A stretch of 64,000 nucleotides of DNA from Hetaerina americana (Eukaryota; Arthropoda; Insecta; Odonata; Calopterygidae): positions 45,392,446 through 45,456,445 of the forward strand of contig JAKTNV010000001.1 in NCBI GenBank assembly GCA_022747635.1, in the 5' to 3' direction. The notes below the pieces were generated by a model. It saw nothing but the letters and a program-made list of their open reading frames with translations. It searched no databases and was not told the DNA's origin. This document shows positions 35,328 through 47,959 of the stretch, piece after piece. The position numbers and the translations under genes are program-made. The first letter of the stretch is position 1, and each line of letters begins with the position of its first letter.

Positions 35328-35604
35328 ATAACCATAAACACAGTTATCAACTCGAAGGTAGGTTTGGTAGGTGATGGTAGATTTCTTCCAGTACTAAACC
35401 CGACGGCGTGTGAAATTCACACATCAGGGTAAGGGGACCAGTGTCTTTCTCTGGGCAGGTAATATTTTCCCAGGAAGATCTGGTACCCGAAAAATCACAC
35501 ATCTTGGGTTGAGCTGAGGGCACCCACAGACTCTTGCCCTGGAATTGTACCCGGGCCCTACGGTCAGTAGTCCAACGCTCTAGCCCAGGATTACCTAGAC
35601 CCTT
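35328..35604 (-). mobile_element. tRNA-derived SINE (family 1), with target-site duplication
   Basis: Reverse orientation of the 33.6-kb element. The left end reads ATAACCATAAACACAGTTAT, the middle TGGTACCCGAAAAATCACAC, and the right end GGTCAGTAGTCCAACGCTCT. The direct repeat ATCTACACA flanks it at 35319-35327 and 35605-35613. The B box is degenerate: the minus strand reads CGGGTACAATTCC. Confidence 0.85.
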
Positions 35605-35647
35605 ATCTACACAGTACTACCCTGCAAACCGCCGCAAGGATGGGACG

Positions 35648-35882
35648 TTGTAGTTTGGTGGGTAGAGCGTATGGATACTAAATGAATGGGCTGGGTGCGA
35701 TTCCGATCATCTCTGGGCATCTCAGGTAATTTTTCGGGTACCAGATCTTCCTGAGAAACCATATGCAGAGCAGAAAAAGGAACTACCCCCTAATGTAGGA
35801 ATACCACACACCGTTTGGCTTAGTAGGAGGTGAGCTCTACCCTCAGCTTTCAAACCAACTTTTGAGTTGGTTTATATTTTTT
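35648..35882 (+). mobile_element. tRNA-derived SINE (family 1), head-to-head with neighbour
   Basis: The A-box-like region TAGTTTGGTGGGTAGAGCG starts at 35651. The B box has decayed to GGTGCGATTCC (35694-35704). The body shows TTTTCGGGTACCAGATCTTC, ACACACCGTTTGGCTTAGTA and an end with AACTTTTGAGTTGGTT. Its head faces the head of the SINE on the minus strand, about 45 bp away. Confidence 0.75.
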
Positions 35883-38800
35883 ACTTGAACAATTTCCTAG
35901 CATTTGTGGGGATTGATTAAATATCAGGAGATTATTTTAACTTTTAAACTAGCTTATTATGATGAAGAGAAGTGGCCTACAATCCCTCGTATTTTTATTC
36001 CATATATGCGAGACAATATTTTGGGGTTTTATCCAACGAAAAAGTCGGTAGGGAAACGGACGTGAAATGCGCACGGGGTGGAATCACAGAAGGGAGCGGT
36101 AGAGAGAGTTTCGTGCCCTGGTGAAAATCAGAGCGTTAAATATTAATATCGGAAGATAGATACAAGCACGGCGGAGGTAAGGGGTGGAGTTGGATGAACG
36201 AGGAAGGGATTCAAGTTGAAAGCATGGTGAACTGACGCCCGTGAGAGGCCTCGTCTTGTCTTCACCCATGGACGGAGGGACTGTCGTTACGAGCAAGATA
36301 GGAAAGAAACTATGGGGTGGAGAGGAGATGGTGTGAGGTAGTGCGAGGGAAGAGATGTATATCTCCTCCAATTCTGTGAAAGGGAAATAGAAAGGATTGC
36401 GCGTACAGAAATGGGTGAGATAAAGAGTTGGGGCGGGTTATCGAATCCTACTGCCTCGGAAGGGTTTGAATGGCTCTCTCCTCTTGCCCATCTTTACTCT
36501 ACTCTATCCCCTCAGGCAAACTCCGAATTCTCCCCTCCCTCCCACCCGTACCGGCCTTTTTTTTACAGAGGATAGAAGGGGCTAAGGTAGAAGTAGCCTT
36601 TTGACCCTGCGATTCCAGTGAAGAAATAAGCAGGTTTGCTATCATTTTCTCCCTTGCGTACAATGTATATAAGTATTCTCGCTCGTTCTGATTTCTTTGG
36701 AATTCTTCGCAGAGTTATCTATGCGAACTATATTTTGGGAACATGATGCATGAATATGAGATCTTGTTCACTAATTTTTTTGGCTTTATGTTTTTTGAAG
36801 AAATGGCCTTTAATCCAGCAAATAATTTGAGGCCAACACGCGTATGGGATATTTAAAACTCTAGCGGATGAAAATTCAATCGTGCTATTTAAGGTACGCG
36901 TCGAGTAATTTGGATAGCACGACCGGTGGAAATATTGTGCCAGCATTTAAATATGTATTCAAAATCGGTAAACCATATCCATTTATCTGAAATTCGACTG
37001 AAAAGTAATCTAATTTAATTAAAATTAGCATCGACCCTTGCAAATTTGCGTGTCTTTAGCGGGATAGATATTATTATACCAGGAAAACTTTAAACCTTTT
37101 ACCATACGACAACGTGAACTCTGTTTTCCACAACATTTGCTATTTCTGTCTTTCAATCCTTTGAATAACGTTAAGAAAAGATAAGGGGGACGCGTCAAAA
37201 AATGTGAAATGCCGCTCGTCTCTTTTCGTCGGGTATCGAGTCGTGAGTGACTGTTTCCTCTCCCGGGCGGAACATTTCACCCCCCCCCCCAGGTTCCCCC
37301 CCCGCACTTCCCCGCGTATTCTCTTCATTCTCCGACCACCGGCGCCATCTTTGGTTTCCGAAGTGAAGGTTGAGATGCGGAATGATATGCGTCTGTCTCC
37401 TCCACAAAAACAAGGTCGAGTTTTCTCTTCGCGTACATCGAACTTTGAAAGGTACCTTGTAGTTCTTGTGGCGTATTAAACCATACATCCTCGAGCTCCT
37501 ACTTTGCCCGCAACTCTTGCTTTGCGACTTGGACGGAAAACGGGCTCTCTCATGGTGACTCATAATCATTCCCTATTCGTTTACCCCGAAGTTGGCAAAC
37601 ACCAAAGCCAATAGTCAACGATTTTCGTCATCACTATTTTACGACTCACATGACGTTAGTCATACACGAGTAAGAATTTGAAACCACGGCTTTCAAGTGT
37701 TTAAGAGAACGCGATTACTACCAGACCTGCAGGGTCGGCTCGAGAATCATCGATGTGAAATGGCCATGAAAGCAATTATTTCCGAAAGCGATTTATTTAA
37801 TCGCTTTATTTGAGCCTATGGCTAACTTTATGCCTCCCATAATATTCTCATTTTATAAGTCTAATTTGTCACTATTCCCCAGTGGAGAACAAGCTGATGC
37901 CCTTGGATTTAGAATATAAACACGATAAAATTGCATAGTTATTTAAATGAATATTTAGGCGTTCGTATTTTAACTCAAGAGTGAAAAAAATAGAGAGGAT
38001 AGTAGAATGGAGGCCGCGCAGGAATTTCATGGCTTTGGGGTCAAGAGAGAGAGAAAGAGGTAGGATTCTCCCTGTCTTGCTACTCCTAAGGTGATACGGT
38101 GCGTATGACTGCATTTGCAGTGTCATGGAAATTGATACGCAAAATTTCGTTCATTCAAATATTTTCCGTAGTATTTACATCATTTTTTTAGTGTTCACCT
38201 ATTCTTTAATAATATGCCTGATATAAATTTCAATTTGTTACCGATGCCCTTAAAGAATGTGTTCAAAGACACCGAAGAAATAATATTTGATTGAATAATT
38301 CGTTTAATTTTATCGTGAATTTTTAATATCAATCTAGCCATGTAGCCATAAATTAGCTGAGGAATTCGATAATTTTAATTCAGGTTTTTGTAATGATTTC
38401 ACGAAGATAAAGGTACATTTCATTCATGCGCCGCACACACTCTGGATTAAGCAGCATTTCAAGAAATTGGGGGGAGAGGGGAATTGTTCCCAATCTCCAT
38501 CGAAAGCTTTCCTGATCGCCTTAGTTTTAACAATTTCCCCAAGGGAGCGGAGCGCATAATTAGTGCTCCACGGCATGGCATTAGGGGTGAAAGGGGTTGG
38601 CAGCGGGCGGAGGAGGAAAGTTAGCGGGAAGAAATAAAAGGAAGACGAGAATAAAAGGTGGAGGAGGGGGTCGGGGGATGAAGGATACTCTCGAGCGGGC
38701 GGTATGGAGAGACGGAGAAGGGAGGGCGTGTAAAGATTGTGAGGCGGGAGGGAGGGGACGTCGGGAGAAGGGAGGAGAACGGGAGGCTGTGAGAGAACAC

Positions 38801-40150
38801 CAGGGGAAGGAGGTTAGAAAGAAGGCGGTATGGATGCACGGGTGGATGGCGAACCGGAGGCGATGGGGAAAACTGGGGGACGAACTGATGTGTGGTGGAC
38901 GAGCGCACCACGAGAGAGGAGGCATGTGTGAACGGGATGGGGAGGCCACGGCGGTGGCTGGGGTGGGGGGACCCCCGGTGGCGGAGAATGTCGGGGTCGA
39001 GGGGATGGGGTGTGTGGGGAAGACAAGAGGGGGCGGGAGGTCGGGAGTGAGTGGGTAGATGGAAACGTGGAGAGAACGGGGAAAGGTCTGCGGTGGTTAG
39101 AGAGATCCTCTCTCAAACGTGACGAGAGATCGCAATCGAATCTGATAACTTCGCTAGTTATGGCGGTTCCGAGAACATCTCAAGAATAGGGAATGAGGGA
39201 GTTAGTAAGTCGATCGCATAGAACGCGGTTTCATCGTTTCCGGCGCTGCGAGGGTGGAGAGGGCAACTTCGTTCGTTTTTCGGGAAGGTTTTTGTACGGA
39301 AGGGGAGTGGGAAGTTGAGGGGAAAAGAGGGATGGATGGGAATGGGTGCGGAGGATTGTCGCGGGGTGCCCTTTTCCATGGCTTTCTCCCTTCACCAACG
39401 CGACCCATAAAGTCCCGTTTAAAACATACGTCCTGTGGGGCACGGTGGGTCCTTTCGTAAGTTCACAATTCAGTGAAAGGTTTTATTCCCTTCCGTCACT
39501 CATAACTTGGTCATTAATGGAAACACTAAAGCCTAAGGAATCCGACGGACGAAGATTATGAGAAACGTTGATGGACTAACCTGTTTTTGGACTGAAAAGC
39601 CGCGTCCGTATTTCGTGAAAACATCTGCGGCCAAAAATGTGGTAAAATATATACTTTCACCCCTCTCTTCCATATTTTATCCCCCCTGACTTTTCATTTG
39701 GAATATTAGCATCCCCATTAAAGCGTTCCAACGTTTATCTCTTTGCTCCAGGTCCTGTGGAAAAGAGGATAATGTTTTTCTTTCTCCTAAGTTCTCTTTT
39801 GATAGCCTCTCCTCTAAAGCAAATATTATTCTTCGTTGTACAGTTATATTTATTCATTCATCGTTGATTAGTCGTAGGTCAATTCGAGCAAATCTCACTT
39901 TAAACAAATTCTACCCATTACATGTTGCTATTATTATATTTAAAATAATTTATTTATAATAAATTTGGTGGCTTGGTCAAATTGATTCTATACATAGGAG
40001 GCATTATAAATTAAGAGGGTCTCTTTAGGCAGAAAACATTTTCGAACCAGAGCTTTTTCATTTGAATTTTACTATTCTAATAATTTTTTAATTTAAAATA
40101 ATTGCCAATTGGATGCGATTATTTTTCATTATAGATATTGTTTTATGTTT
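35883..40150. other. Non-coding stretch with GC-rich islands
   Basis: No gene recognised. Biased islands lie at about 36080-36420, 37280-37320 (C runs), 38460-39070 and 39200-39380. The 153-codon plus-strand frame at 38597 is Gly/Arg/Glu-rich low complexity. Confidence 0.5.
38460..39090. repeat. Strong GC-rich purine-strand island
   Basis: About 600 bp of GGAGG, GGGAGA and GGCGG words on the plus strand with very few pyrimidine runs. Overlapping frames on both strands are open because of the bias, which argues against reading any of them as a gene. Confidence 0.6.
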
Positions 40151-40415
40151 GGAGCGTAGCACTTCAGGGAGTAGATTGTACGGCTACTGACCAGAGGGCC
40201 CGGGTTCGATTACGGTTGACGTCTCTTGTCACCTTCAATTTCACCTAAGCTTTGTGATTTTTCGGGCACCAGATTTTCCCTGAAAACCATTGGCGGCAAA
40301 GGGGAAGAACTGACTCTTCTTCCTTAATGTGTGACTTTCAGGCGCCGTCAGTCTTGGCACTAAGTGAACTCCATCCTTACCTATCAAACCAAACTACGTG
40401 GAGATGACTAAAGCG
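40151..40415 (+). mobile_element. tRNA-derived SINE (family 1, diverged)
   Basis: The B-box-like GGTTCGATTAC lies at 40202-40212, preceded by GGCTACTGACCAGAGGGCCC. The body has TTTTTCGGGCACCAGATTTT and GGCGCCGTCAGTCTTGGCAC, and ends near ACTACGTGGAGATGACTAAA. The A box is badly eroded. Confidence 0.75.
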
Positions 40416-42612
40416 TATACATATCAAGGTTTAATGTCTTATTTCCTCAATTACTTGGAAAAATGCTTTCATAATACTTGGAACCTCACAAAATAGCCAC
40501 ATATGTTGTCCAATATATGCGTATAACAGTAACATATTTATGATGAATTTCATAGTATTCAAACGTACTAATAGTACAAATGATATAGATTTAAAAGCTC
40601 CAGAAATAAATGTAGCATATAAATATTGAGCTCATCCCCACTTTTACTCCATTACTTCTCTGAATAAAAATTAATAAAGCAATGCCCAGTCATGGGAATT
40701 TAGCCACACCTATTCAAGGCGCCAGCGCAAAATTTGTATTTTTCTCTACATTAAAGGTGGAAATAATGATGGAGTATTTTTATTGTTTCTCCTGAAGTAT
40801 TTCACATGTTTCAATCTTTAATTCATTATCTAAAGAGGAAAACAGTTCACGCAAGGTTAAGGAAACAGCGTGTTAGACTAACCACGGGGACACATGTAGA
40901 CTATACACTCATTTTACATGTGTTCAGAGGTACAGTGCTGCCCATTTGCTCCTTATATCCAGACATAAATATTATTCTAAACATTCGTATTTTAATTTTA
41001 AAGAAGAAAACGTTTTTTTTACTTGATGAGCAATTCATACCGACTAGCCTTAACTAGTTAATTCATGAACATATAATTCATTTTAGGTATAAAAATATCC
41101 CACATGCAACAATATGCCAAAACATATATGTAGATTCACTAATTTCAACTTATTTAAGCAATGGAATAATTCTTTGAATTTTCATTCTTGACTGACTTTC
41201 ATTTATTAACACCATGGATAACCACCAAAATCTCATTTTCTCTTCACCAGAGGGTAAATAACTTCGGATATCCAAAAATACAACATGGATATGAAAATAG
41301 AGGGATTTGGGACTTCATTCTTTCTCACTCGTTGTCTATTGCCCGTGATAACATTAGCATGACTTAAGAAGTTTAAAGTCGCCAGAGAAAAATATAAAGA
41401 TGGAGGGCAGAGTTTATCTTTTTAATAAGGAGTGCACGGGTCTCTAGCTCCACTTGAAAAATGATGGAGAGCCAAGAATTGTCTTTTGAATAGTGACCTA
41501 TAGCGTGCGCACACTCCAAATCGAAATTCGCCTCTTTCGGATATCCTTAAAGCAAGATTTTAATGCTCATACAATTCTTGAGTTAGTTTGCAATATCCAG
41601 TGAAGCTATGAAGTTCATGGCCTTTCGTAAATGCTTGTAAACGTAGAATTTGATTTAAGACCAGGTTTCACTATCAATCATTTACCGATCACTGATTATT
41701 TGCTGCCAACAATAACGCGCATTCAAGTTATTAAATTTACGACGATAAACAATGCTAACAACGAGGCTATCCATTGGATGCGTGAGACTTAAATGACTAA
41801 TCATTGAAAATGAAATAATGACATGTATAGTAAATAATAGGTAACATTTAGTTAAAGAATAGTTAAAACTAAAATATTTGAGCTAAAGAATGATGCTTGA
41901 AATTAACAAATTTACCCGTTATTTTTTCAAAACAAAAAGCTTCCTTCGCTTGACTTCACGCACCAGCTAAAAATATGAGTGTGTTCTGAGATTTTTTTCT
42001 AGTCACGCAGAGCTCTGAATAGAAAGACGGAGAGTAGAGAGTATTAAATCCCTTCCAATGTGCAAGCTCATGGAGGTCTTTGAAACGGCCTTGAAGTAAA
42101 AGACTTTTGGTGACATAAAAGCGGCAAAGCGTTCCGGTCCGGAGATTTAAGTGTGCACGAACCAAGGGATAAGATTGCCGTACCTAGACAGGATATAGAA
42201 GGTAACAGAATCTTGTTAAGATGTAGTTAGATGGCAAATATTTCTTTGCCGTTACTTGCATAGATAAAGCCTCAGTGGATATCAGGGTCATAAGAGAGCA
42301 GTGCTAGAGAGCAGGGTACCGAGGAAGGAATAGGAATTTGGAACAAATAGGGCGGTGGAAGGGGAAGTAAAGTTTCCATATCTCGAGGGACTTAAGGCGA
42401 GTCAAGTGTCTTGCAGAATATTAAGGACGTTGAATGCCGCGGAATGGGGATCATGGTGATCAAATAAAAAAACATGAAAATAATAGAAGAAATTTCGAGA
42501 GAAATCATATGGAAACAATAGCCTGCTCTCTATTTGCCATTTATTTTAATCAAATGAATTTATTTTATGCAAATATAGGTTGTAAGTGAAATTACTCGAT
42601 TGTTCATTACTC
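40416..42612. other. AT-rich stretch, nothing recognised
   Basis: No gene, RNA gene or repeat family was seen. Frames are below 85 codons. Confidence 0.5.
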
Positions 42613-42790
42613 CGCGGCCAGGGTGGCGATGGGTAAGGTCCTCGCGGGAAAACTCAGGTCGTGGGTTCGATTCCCGTCTAGGTGAGTGTCCTCCCGGATA
42701 GGGTTTTGGCATTTGTCATGGCCCTTTTTGTTATTTCATATGAATAATCCAATGTAAAATCCCATTATGTGGATGTTTTCGCATTATGTT
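42613..42790 (+). mobile_element. tRNA-derived SINE (family 2)
   Basis: The head CGCGGCCAGGGTGGCGATGG is followed by GTAAGGTCCTCGCGGG. A perfect B box GGTTCGATTCC lies at 42664-42674, then CGTCTAGGTGAGTGTCCTCC. The head resembles the 24.78-kb element. The 3' limit is a guess. Confidence 0.65.
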
Positions 42791-43773
42791 GATAAAAAAC
42801 TTACATACCTGTACTTACGTGACACGAATTCACACCTATTTCATCGTGAGGGGTCTCTTGAATATTCCCACTTATTTTTTTCTAGATATTCGGAATTATA
42901 TATGGATACATGAATTGTTATTAATTATTTTTATGTTAACTTCATAGAAGAAATCAAGAAATTATTGTGATTTTGTTAGGAGCAAGAGCATTATTTATCC
43001 TCGACGAATACGCCCGAAGAGTATAATGAATGCGTTTCATTGATGAAAGGTGTGAGTGTCTTCCCTTAATTTTTAATTACCATTTTAATATAATGTCCGC
43101 TCCATTTCTGTGGGATCTAACCACAAAGTTTGCTGATTCCTCGGAAAACGTTTGAAAACTGTTTTTCGTATTGAATCCATTGACAACACTTTTACTTACG
43201 CACGATTTCAGCGCACGGAAATCACATTATGTTACTTTATTGATTGAAACGATAATATGTGTGATTAAGTTTGAATGTGGACTATTATGTGCAGTGGATT
43301 TCAGATTTATGGGGCATAATAATGGGGTATTTTATCGTTTATTGTTAGCACAAACTTTTGACACACGAATCACAATGAACCAGAACAAATAGGAGAGATT
43401 AGCTTTTCAAAAATGTGACGTGATCCCTGTTACTTCCATCAATGTATGTAGTGAATTTTTTTAACTTTTAAATGTATGACACATGTAAATTTAAATGTTG
43501 CGGAATTAAGTGGTACTTGAATTTGCCAGTAATTTTGGTAATGGGCAAAAGGCATATTAAAATAATATGTTTAAAAATCAAAAGAGGGCGTTTATGGCGA
43601 GACTGAACTTAGTCAAAGAAATAGTGACTGCAATAATGAAGTGGACAGATTCCATATAATTAGCTTGGTGGTCATTATCCATGGTATTATAATTAATTAC
43701 TAATTATCAACGAAATCTTTTAAGTAGCTTATTATTACTGGGCCAAAGTTTTGCATGTACAATTCAAAGGTGC
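42791..43773. other. AT-rich stretch, nothing recognised
   Basis: No gene or repeat was recognised in this 1 kb. Confidence 0.5.
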
Positions 43774-44279
43774 ACAGGGTCTGCCCTAGTAATAAGTTAA
43801 AATAGGTAAAAATTTATTCCTGATCAGAGTATAAATTACTAAAATCTTCAAAAGGCACGCTCGTGCATCGACTCGCCGATGCCAGCGCCTCTGCCAGTCT
43901 CGACATACTTCCTGGAAGACGTCGACGGTAACCTCGTTCAGGCACCTCGTCACGGCCTCTCCGACGTCATCCTTGGTTCCAAAATGTTTGCCTTTCAAAT
44001 ATATCCTTTCTATTCTAGAGAACAAGAGAAAGTCCAGGGCTGCCACATGGGTCTGTAGGTCGGCTTGGGCAGCGTTGCTACCTATTAATTGGCTAGGTCA
44101 CGAGGAAGGTGGTATGGGACGGCCCGTTGTTTTGGTGTAGCCTCCAATTGGCAAAGATCTTCTTCCTGACGCGTTGCACTCTTTTCCACAGCCTTTCGAG
44201 GACTCCCAGGTAAAACGTACTCTTCACTGTCTGTCCCTGAGGCACAAACTCTTGCACTTTTTGTTGGGACAGACATTTT
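43774..44279 (-). pseudogene. Mariner-family transposase, 3' half, decayed
   Basis: Read on the minus strand in shifting frames. The first block contains QGQTVKSTFYLGVLERLWKR and NWRLHQNNGPSH, which is the region of the second catalytic aspartate (usually HxDNAPxH). Here the aspartate position is N. After a stop comes AALDFLLFSRIERIYLKGKH, then VFQEVCRDWQRRWHRRVDAR, the usual C-terminal motif. The N-terminal DNA-binding half and the first catalytic residue are absent. A CAGGGTCTGCCCT stretch at 43774-43786 may be the remains of the terminal repeat. The element is inactive. It differs in sequence from the other two mariners in the window. Confidence 0.8.
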
Positions 44280-44319
44280 ATGGCAGAGAGATGGCAGTAT
44301 TTCCGGAAACTAAATAAAT

Positions 44320-45770
44320 ATCCACTCGTATATTTAAGGATCTAGCCTCGGAAATAGCGCCGTATCTAGGAATAATATTAAAGAAGTCGCTGGCGGATCC
44401 CAAGATCCCCAGAGATTGGAAAACGACAAACTTGACACCAATATTTAAAAACGAAGACAAAGAGGAACCCAGAAATTACAGACCTATTTCCCTCTCATCC
44501 ATTTCGCGCACGGTTATGGAACATGTATATAGTTGCTAATACCATCGTGAGACACCTCGATAATCAGAAGTTATTACTGAAAAATCAGCACGGTTTCCGA
44601 AAAGGTAGATATTGCGAGACAAAACTTGCACTTTTCGTTCATGATATTCTTATTTCGGGAGAGAGCAATGTTCCAGTGAACGTAATTTTTATAGATTTTA
44701 AGACAGCCTTCGACAAAGTTCCTCATAGTGAACTACTCGAAAAACTAGAAGCATATGGCATAGATACAAATATCCGAGGTTGGATGAAAGACTTTTTGAG
44801 TGGTCGGGTAAAAAGAATAGTAATAGATGTACCTAGTTCAAATGCAGTAGAAGTTACTTCAGGTGTTCCCCAGGGAGGTGTCATCGAGCCTCTTTTATTC
44901 CTACCTTACGCTAACGACATTGACTCCGTAGTCACTAGTAAGATACGTTTATTTGCCGACGATGCAGTGGTTTCCCGTACTATCCGTGATCGTGAGGACA
45001 CAGCAGCTTTGTCAGATGACCTTAATGCTATGAAAAGCTGGTGCGACACTTAGAAATTAGAAGTAAACTTAAAGTAGAGCGTAGTTATATATTTTTGGAA
45101 AAAGAGCAATTCCAACTCGAACGCCTACTGCATTGTGAACATCGGAATGGAATACCTAGACTCAATTAAATACATAGGCGTTACCCTCACTCACGATCTC
45201 TCCTGGATGAAACACATACAGGGTAAACAACGTGGACAAGCTTGCAAAAAATTAGGATTAATTAGAAGAGTGCTTGGAAAATATGATGAAAATGCCAAAG
45301 AGAGATGTTATCTGTCGTTACTTAGGCCCCATTAGAATATGCTGCAAGTATATGGGATCTTCACGAAGTTGGATTAATTACCGCGGATTGGATCGCTTGT
45401 AGTGTAGAGGAGCTAGACTTTTAAAACGTTGCTACGATAAACTTAGTGGCGTATCGAAAATACTAGAGTAGCTAGACCTGGAATCACTAACGGAGAGAAG
45501 GTTAAATTACAGATCAAATCCCTTGTATAAATTGGACGGATGCCTCTTAATAATGGTGTTGAAAATGTATTATTACCCCCATCGTACTACGTTAGGAGAG
45601 ATCATGTTAATAAAATTAGAGAGATCAAGTGTAGAAAAAAAAGATTTAAGATGTCTTTTTTTCAACGAAAGATAGATGATCATAATAACATTGTTCGACC
45701 GTGATAGGGTCATGTGCGGGTAAAATTATTCTGGTGTGTATTTACCCCTTGCCACACACCCTGACAGTGG
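44320..45770 (+). pseudogene. LINE (CR1/L2-like) reverse transcriptase, 5'-truncated and frameshifted
   Basis: Reverse transcriptase of a non-LTR retrotransposon, which copies element RNA into the chromosome. The finger region NYRPISLSSISRTVMEH lies near 44472-44522, followed by a frameshift. A 176-codon frame (44523-45053) carries motif A (FIDFKTAFDKVPH, about residues 56-68), motif B (SGVPQGGVIEPLLF) and motif C (LFADD, about 143-147), with the catalytic aspartates present. A stop then follows and the thumb appears in new frames: YLDSIKYIGVTLTHDLSWMK (45152-45211), LGLIRRVLGKYDENAKERCY and EYAASIW. The tail decays further to about 45715. The 3' non-coding end includes CACACACCCTGACAGTGGCT and an A-rich stretch to about 45830. 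The endonuclease domain and 5' part are missing. Similar motifs occur in the fossil at 12.9 kb, perhaps from the same broad clade. Confidence 0.85.
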
Positions 45771-46889
45771 CTTGCCGGGTACATATAAAAAAAATACATA
45801 GATAAAATAAAAATAGAAACTTTATTAATCATTGTTAGTCATTTTTATTTACTCCTCGGTTTAATATGAATATAGAGTTAAATTAAGTTGCTCGATAGTT
45901 GGCAAATTATGAATATTTCCAGATCATATGAATTTAATGCATACATGCATGCGTGGAAAAGAGGTTTAATTACTAAGATAAACATTGAATGTATTATTCT
46001 ATTGTGATAAGTAAAAATAACATGGAACTAGTCACTAATTGTTGGAAAATTTTCAATTGAAATATATTCTTTTATGTGCTGTTGGCTATACCTCTTTCCG
46101 TTGCGGATACCACATTCTCTAATTCTTATACTGTCAGTTTTGTCATTCATTCGTGGCTCACTGTAGTGTACATTCTTATAACAATTATAAATTTGGGCCA
46201 TGTATGTTCTCAAATGAGTATTTGTTCCTAAAACGTCAAAAATTAATCTAGGACCTGCAGAGCATTGATAATTTTATTTAATGGTTGCCTTTAGGCAATC
46301 AATAAAGTTCCAACCGATTTATATTATAAATTTATTAATTTGACTTTGGAAACCGCATTAATTTCAAGTCATTGGTTCGTTAGTTCATTAATTAATTACC
46401 CTTTTAACCATATTACTCGATATAGAAGCTACAATAAGGCTGCAGGAAAAATATTTCGTAAATGAAAAAATTGCCAAACAATTGTAATTTTTCGCATGAA
46501 TTATTACCACAAAGTACACAATTCTAGGAAATATTATTATTAGCCTTCAACGAGTGAAACATTCGATAGAACCTCTGATTTTTTTAAATTCAGCATATCT
46601 TGTCGTTAAATGCGTTACAAAGTTTGGAAACGACCATTTATTTGGGTGATGAACCTAAAATTTAAATAGCCGAGCGTGAATAGTACCGCAAGTATATTTG
46701 ATACTGACGCTTTTGGTGTCGATTTTGCACTCCAATGCAATGACGTCGGATTTGACAAACTCACAATGATACATGCAAATGGGAGCGTTTATTTGTGTCA
46801 CGCTGTAAGACTCCGACGAGCCCGCGTACGCGTCTTTGGCAGATTTTGGCCCTTGGTGTGACACATACTGTAAGCACCCTGAGGGTTGA

Positions 46890-47330
46890 GAGGGCGCAAT
46901 AGATACACATATGTTGGTGGATGGATGGGGCGAGGAGAAGGGGAAAGAGGCGTTAGATAAGAGAGGGATGAGGAAAGTACGAGTGAACGTGTTGAGTGAC
47001 GGAAGGCGGAGGCAAGGAGTGAAGATGAGTGGGGGGAGGATGGTAGATAAGACGAAAAGAGTGAAGAGAGGAAGGGGATGGTGGAAATCCCTTCCGAGGG
47101 AGTGCGAGAGAGATATGGGATTGGGAAATGGGCATTGGGGTTCAAACTGATGGCACGGCGAAGAAAGGGCGGGAGATAAGCGGCAGAATAAGAATGGGGC
47201 GTGGACGGAGATCAAGGTGTGCGATTGGATTGATATGGGCGGAATGGGAGTTCAGAGATGCTGAATCGGGAGAGAAGGAGAGCGTGACATTATACGGACA
47301 GCGTCATTTAGGAGCGTCCGTGAGTAGATG
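46890..47330. repeat. GC-rich purine-strand island
   Basis: GGAGG, GAGAAGG and GGGATG words fill the plus strand. The 186-codon antisense frame is Ser/Pro/Leu-rich low complexity. Confidence 0.55.
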
Positions 47331-47959
47331 ACGATCTAGGCACGCAATAAGATGCATTGTGTAGAGTTTAGGCAATTGATTCCGAAGCCCCTAATTGGTT
47401 CATTGACAAAAAGACGAACTTCTGGATTGATTTTAGGCAACACACATCATATTTTGCGACTAAAATCTTAAGCGGCTGCGAGGGCATCATTATTCGTTAA
47501 ACTAACTTCCTCGATAAATATATGTTCTTTCCATACTAGAGCTGGCGTTGATATGGTAATCATTCAATATAATACTTGAATAAAACCTCTACTTCAAGGA
47601 CAAACCAAATAAATTTGGAAACACTCGACCTAAAATTCATGAATACATCATTTCATTGAATGGTATTCCCGAAGCAAACTTTGGTGTAATGTTAAAACCT
47701 ATCCTTGAGCTTTAAAAGGAAGTTCGCTGGGAACAGCTCGTGTTCCAAGGCATTGAGCGGATCAATTTATCCAAATAACTAAGACGTGAATTTCGCACTA
47801 TTGGTCTCGAGCGTCACAAAATAAATCTTTTTTTGAGCACGGCCATTCAATAACAATGCATCCTGAATGGAAATGGTGTGGGAATCATCCCCAATCTATA
47901 CCACTATTGTGCGCGCGTAGCATCGGTGGGTAAGCTGGAGATAACGGAGGATTATTCGG

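Noticed and set aside
36660..36720. TATA-box-like TGTATATAAGTA as a promoter
   Set aside because: Similar AT-rich words are common here, and no initiator or downstream gene supports it.
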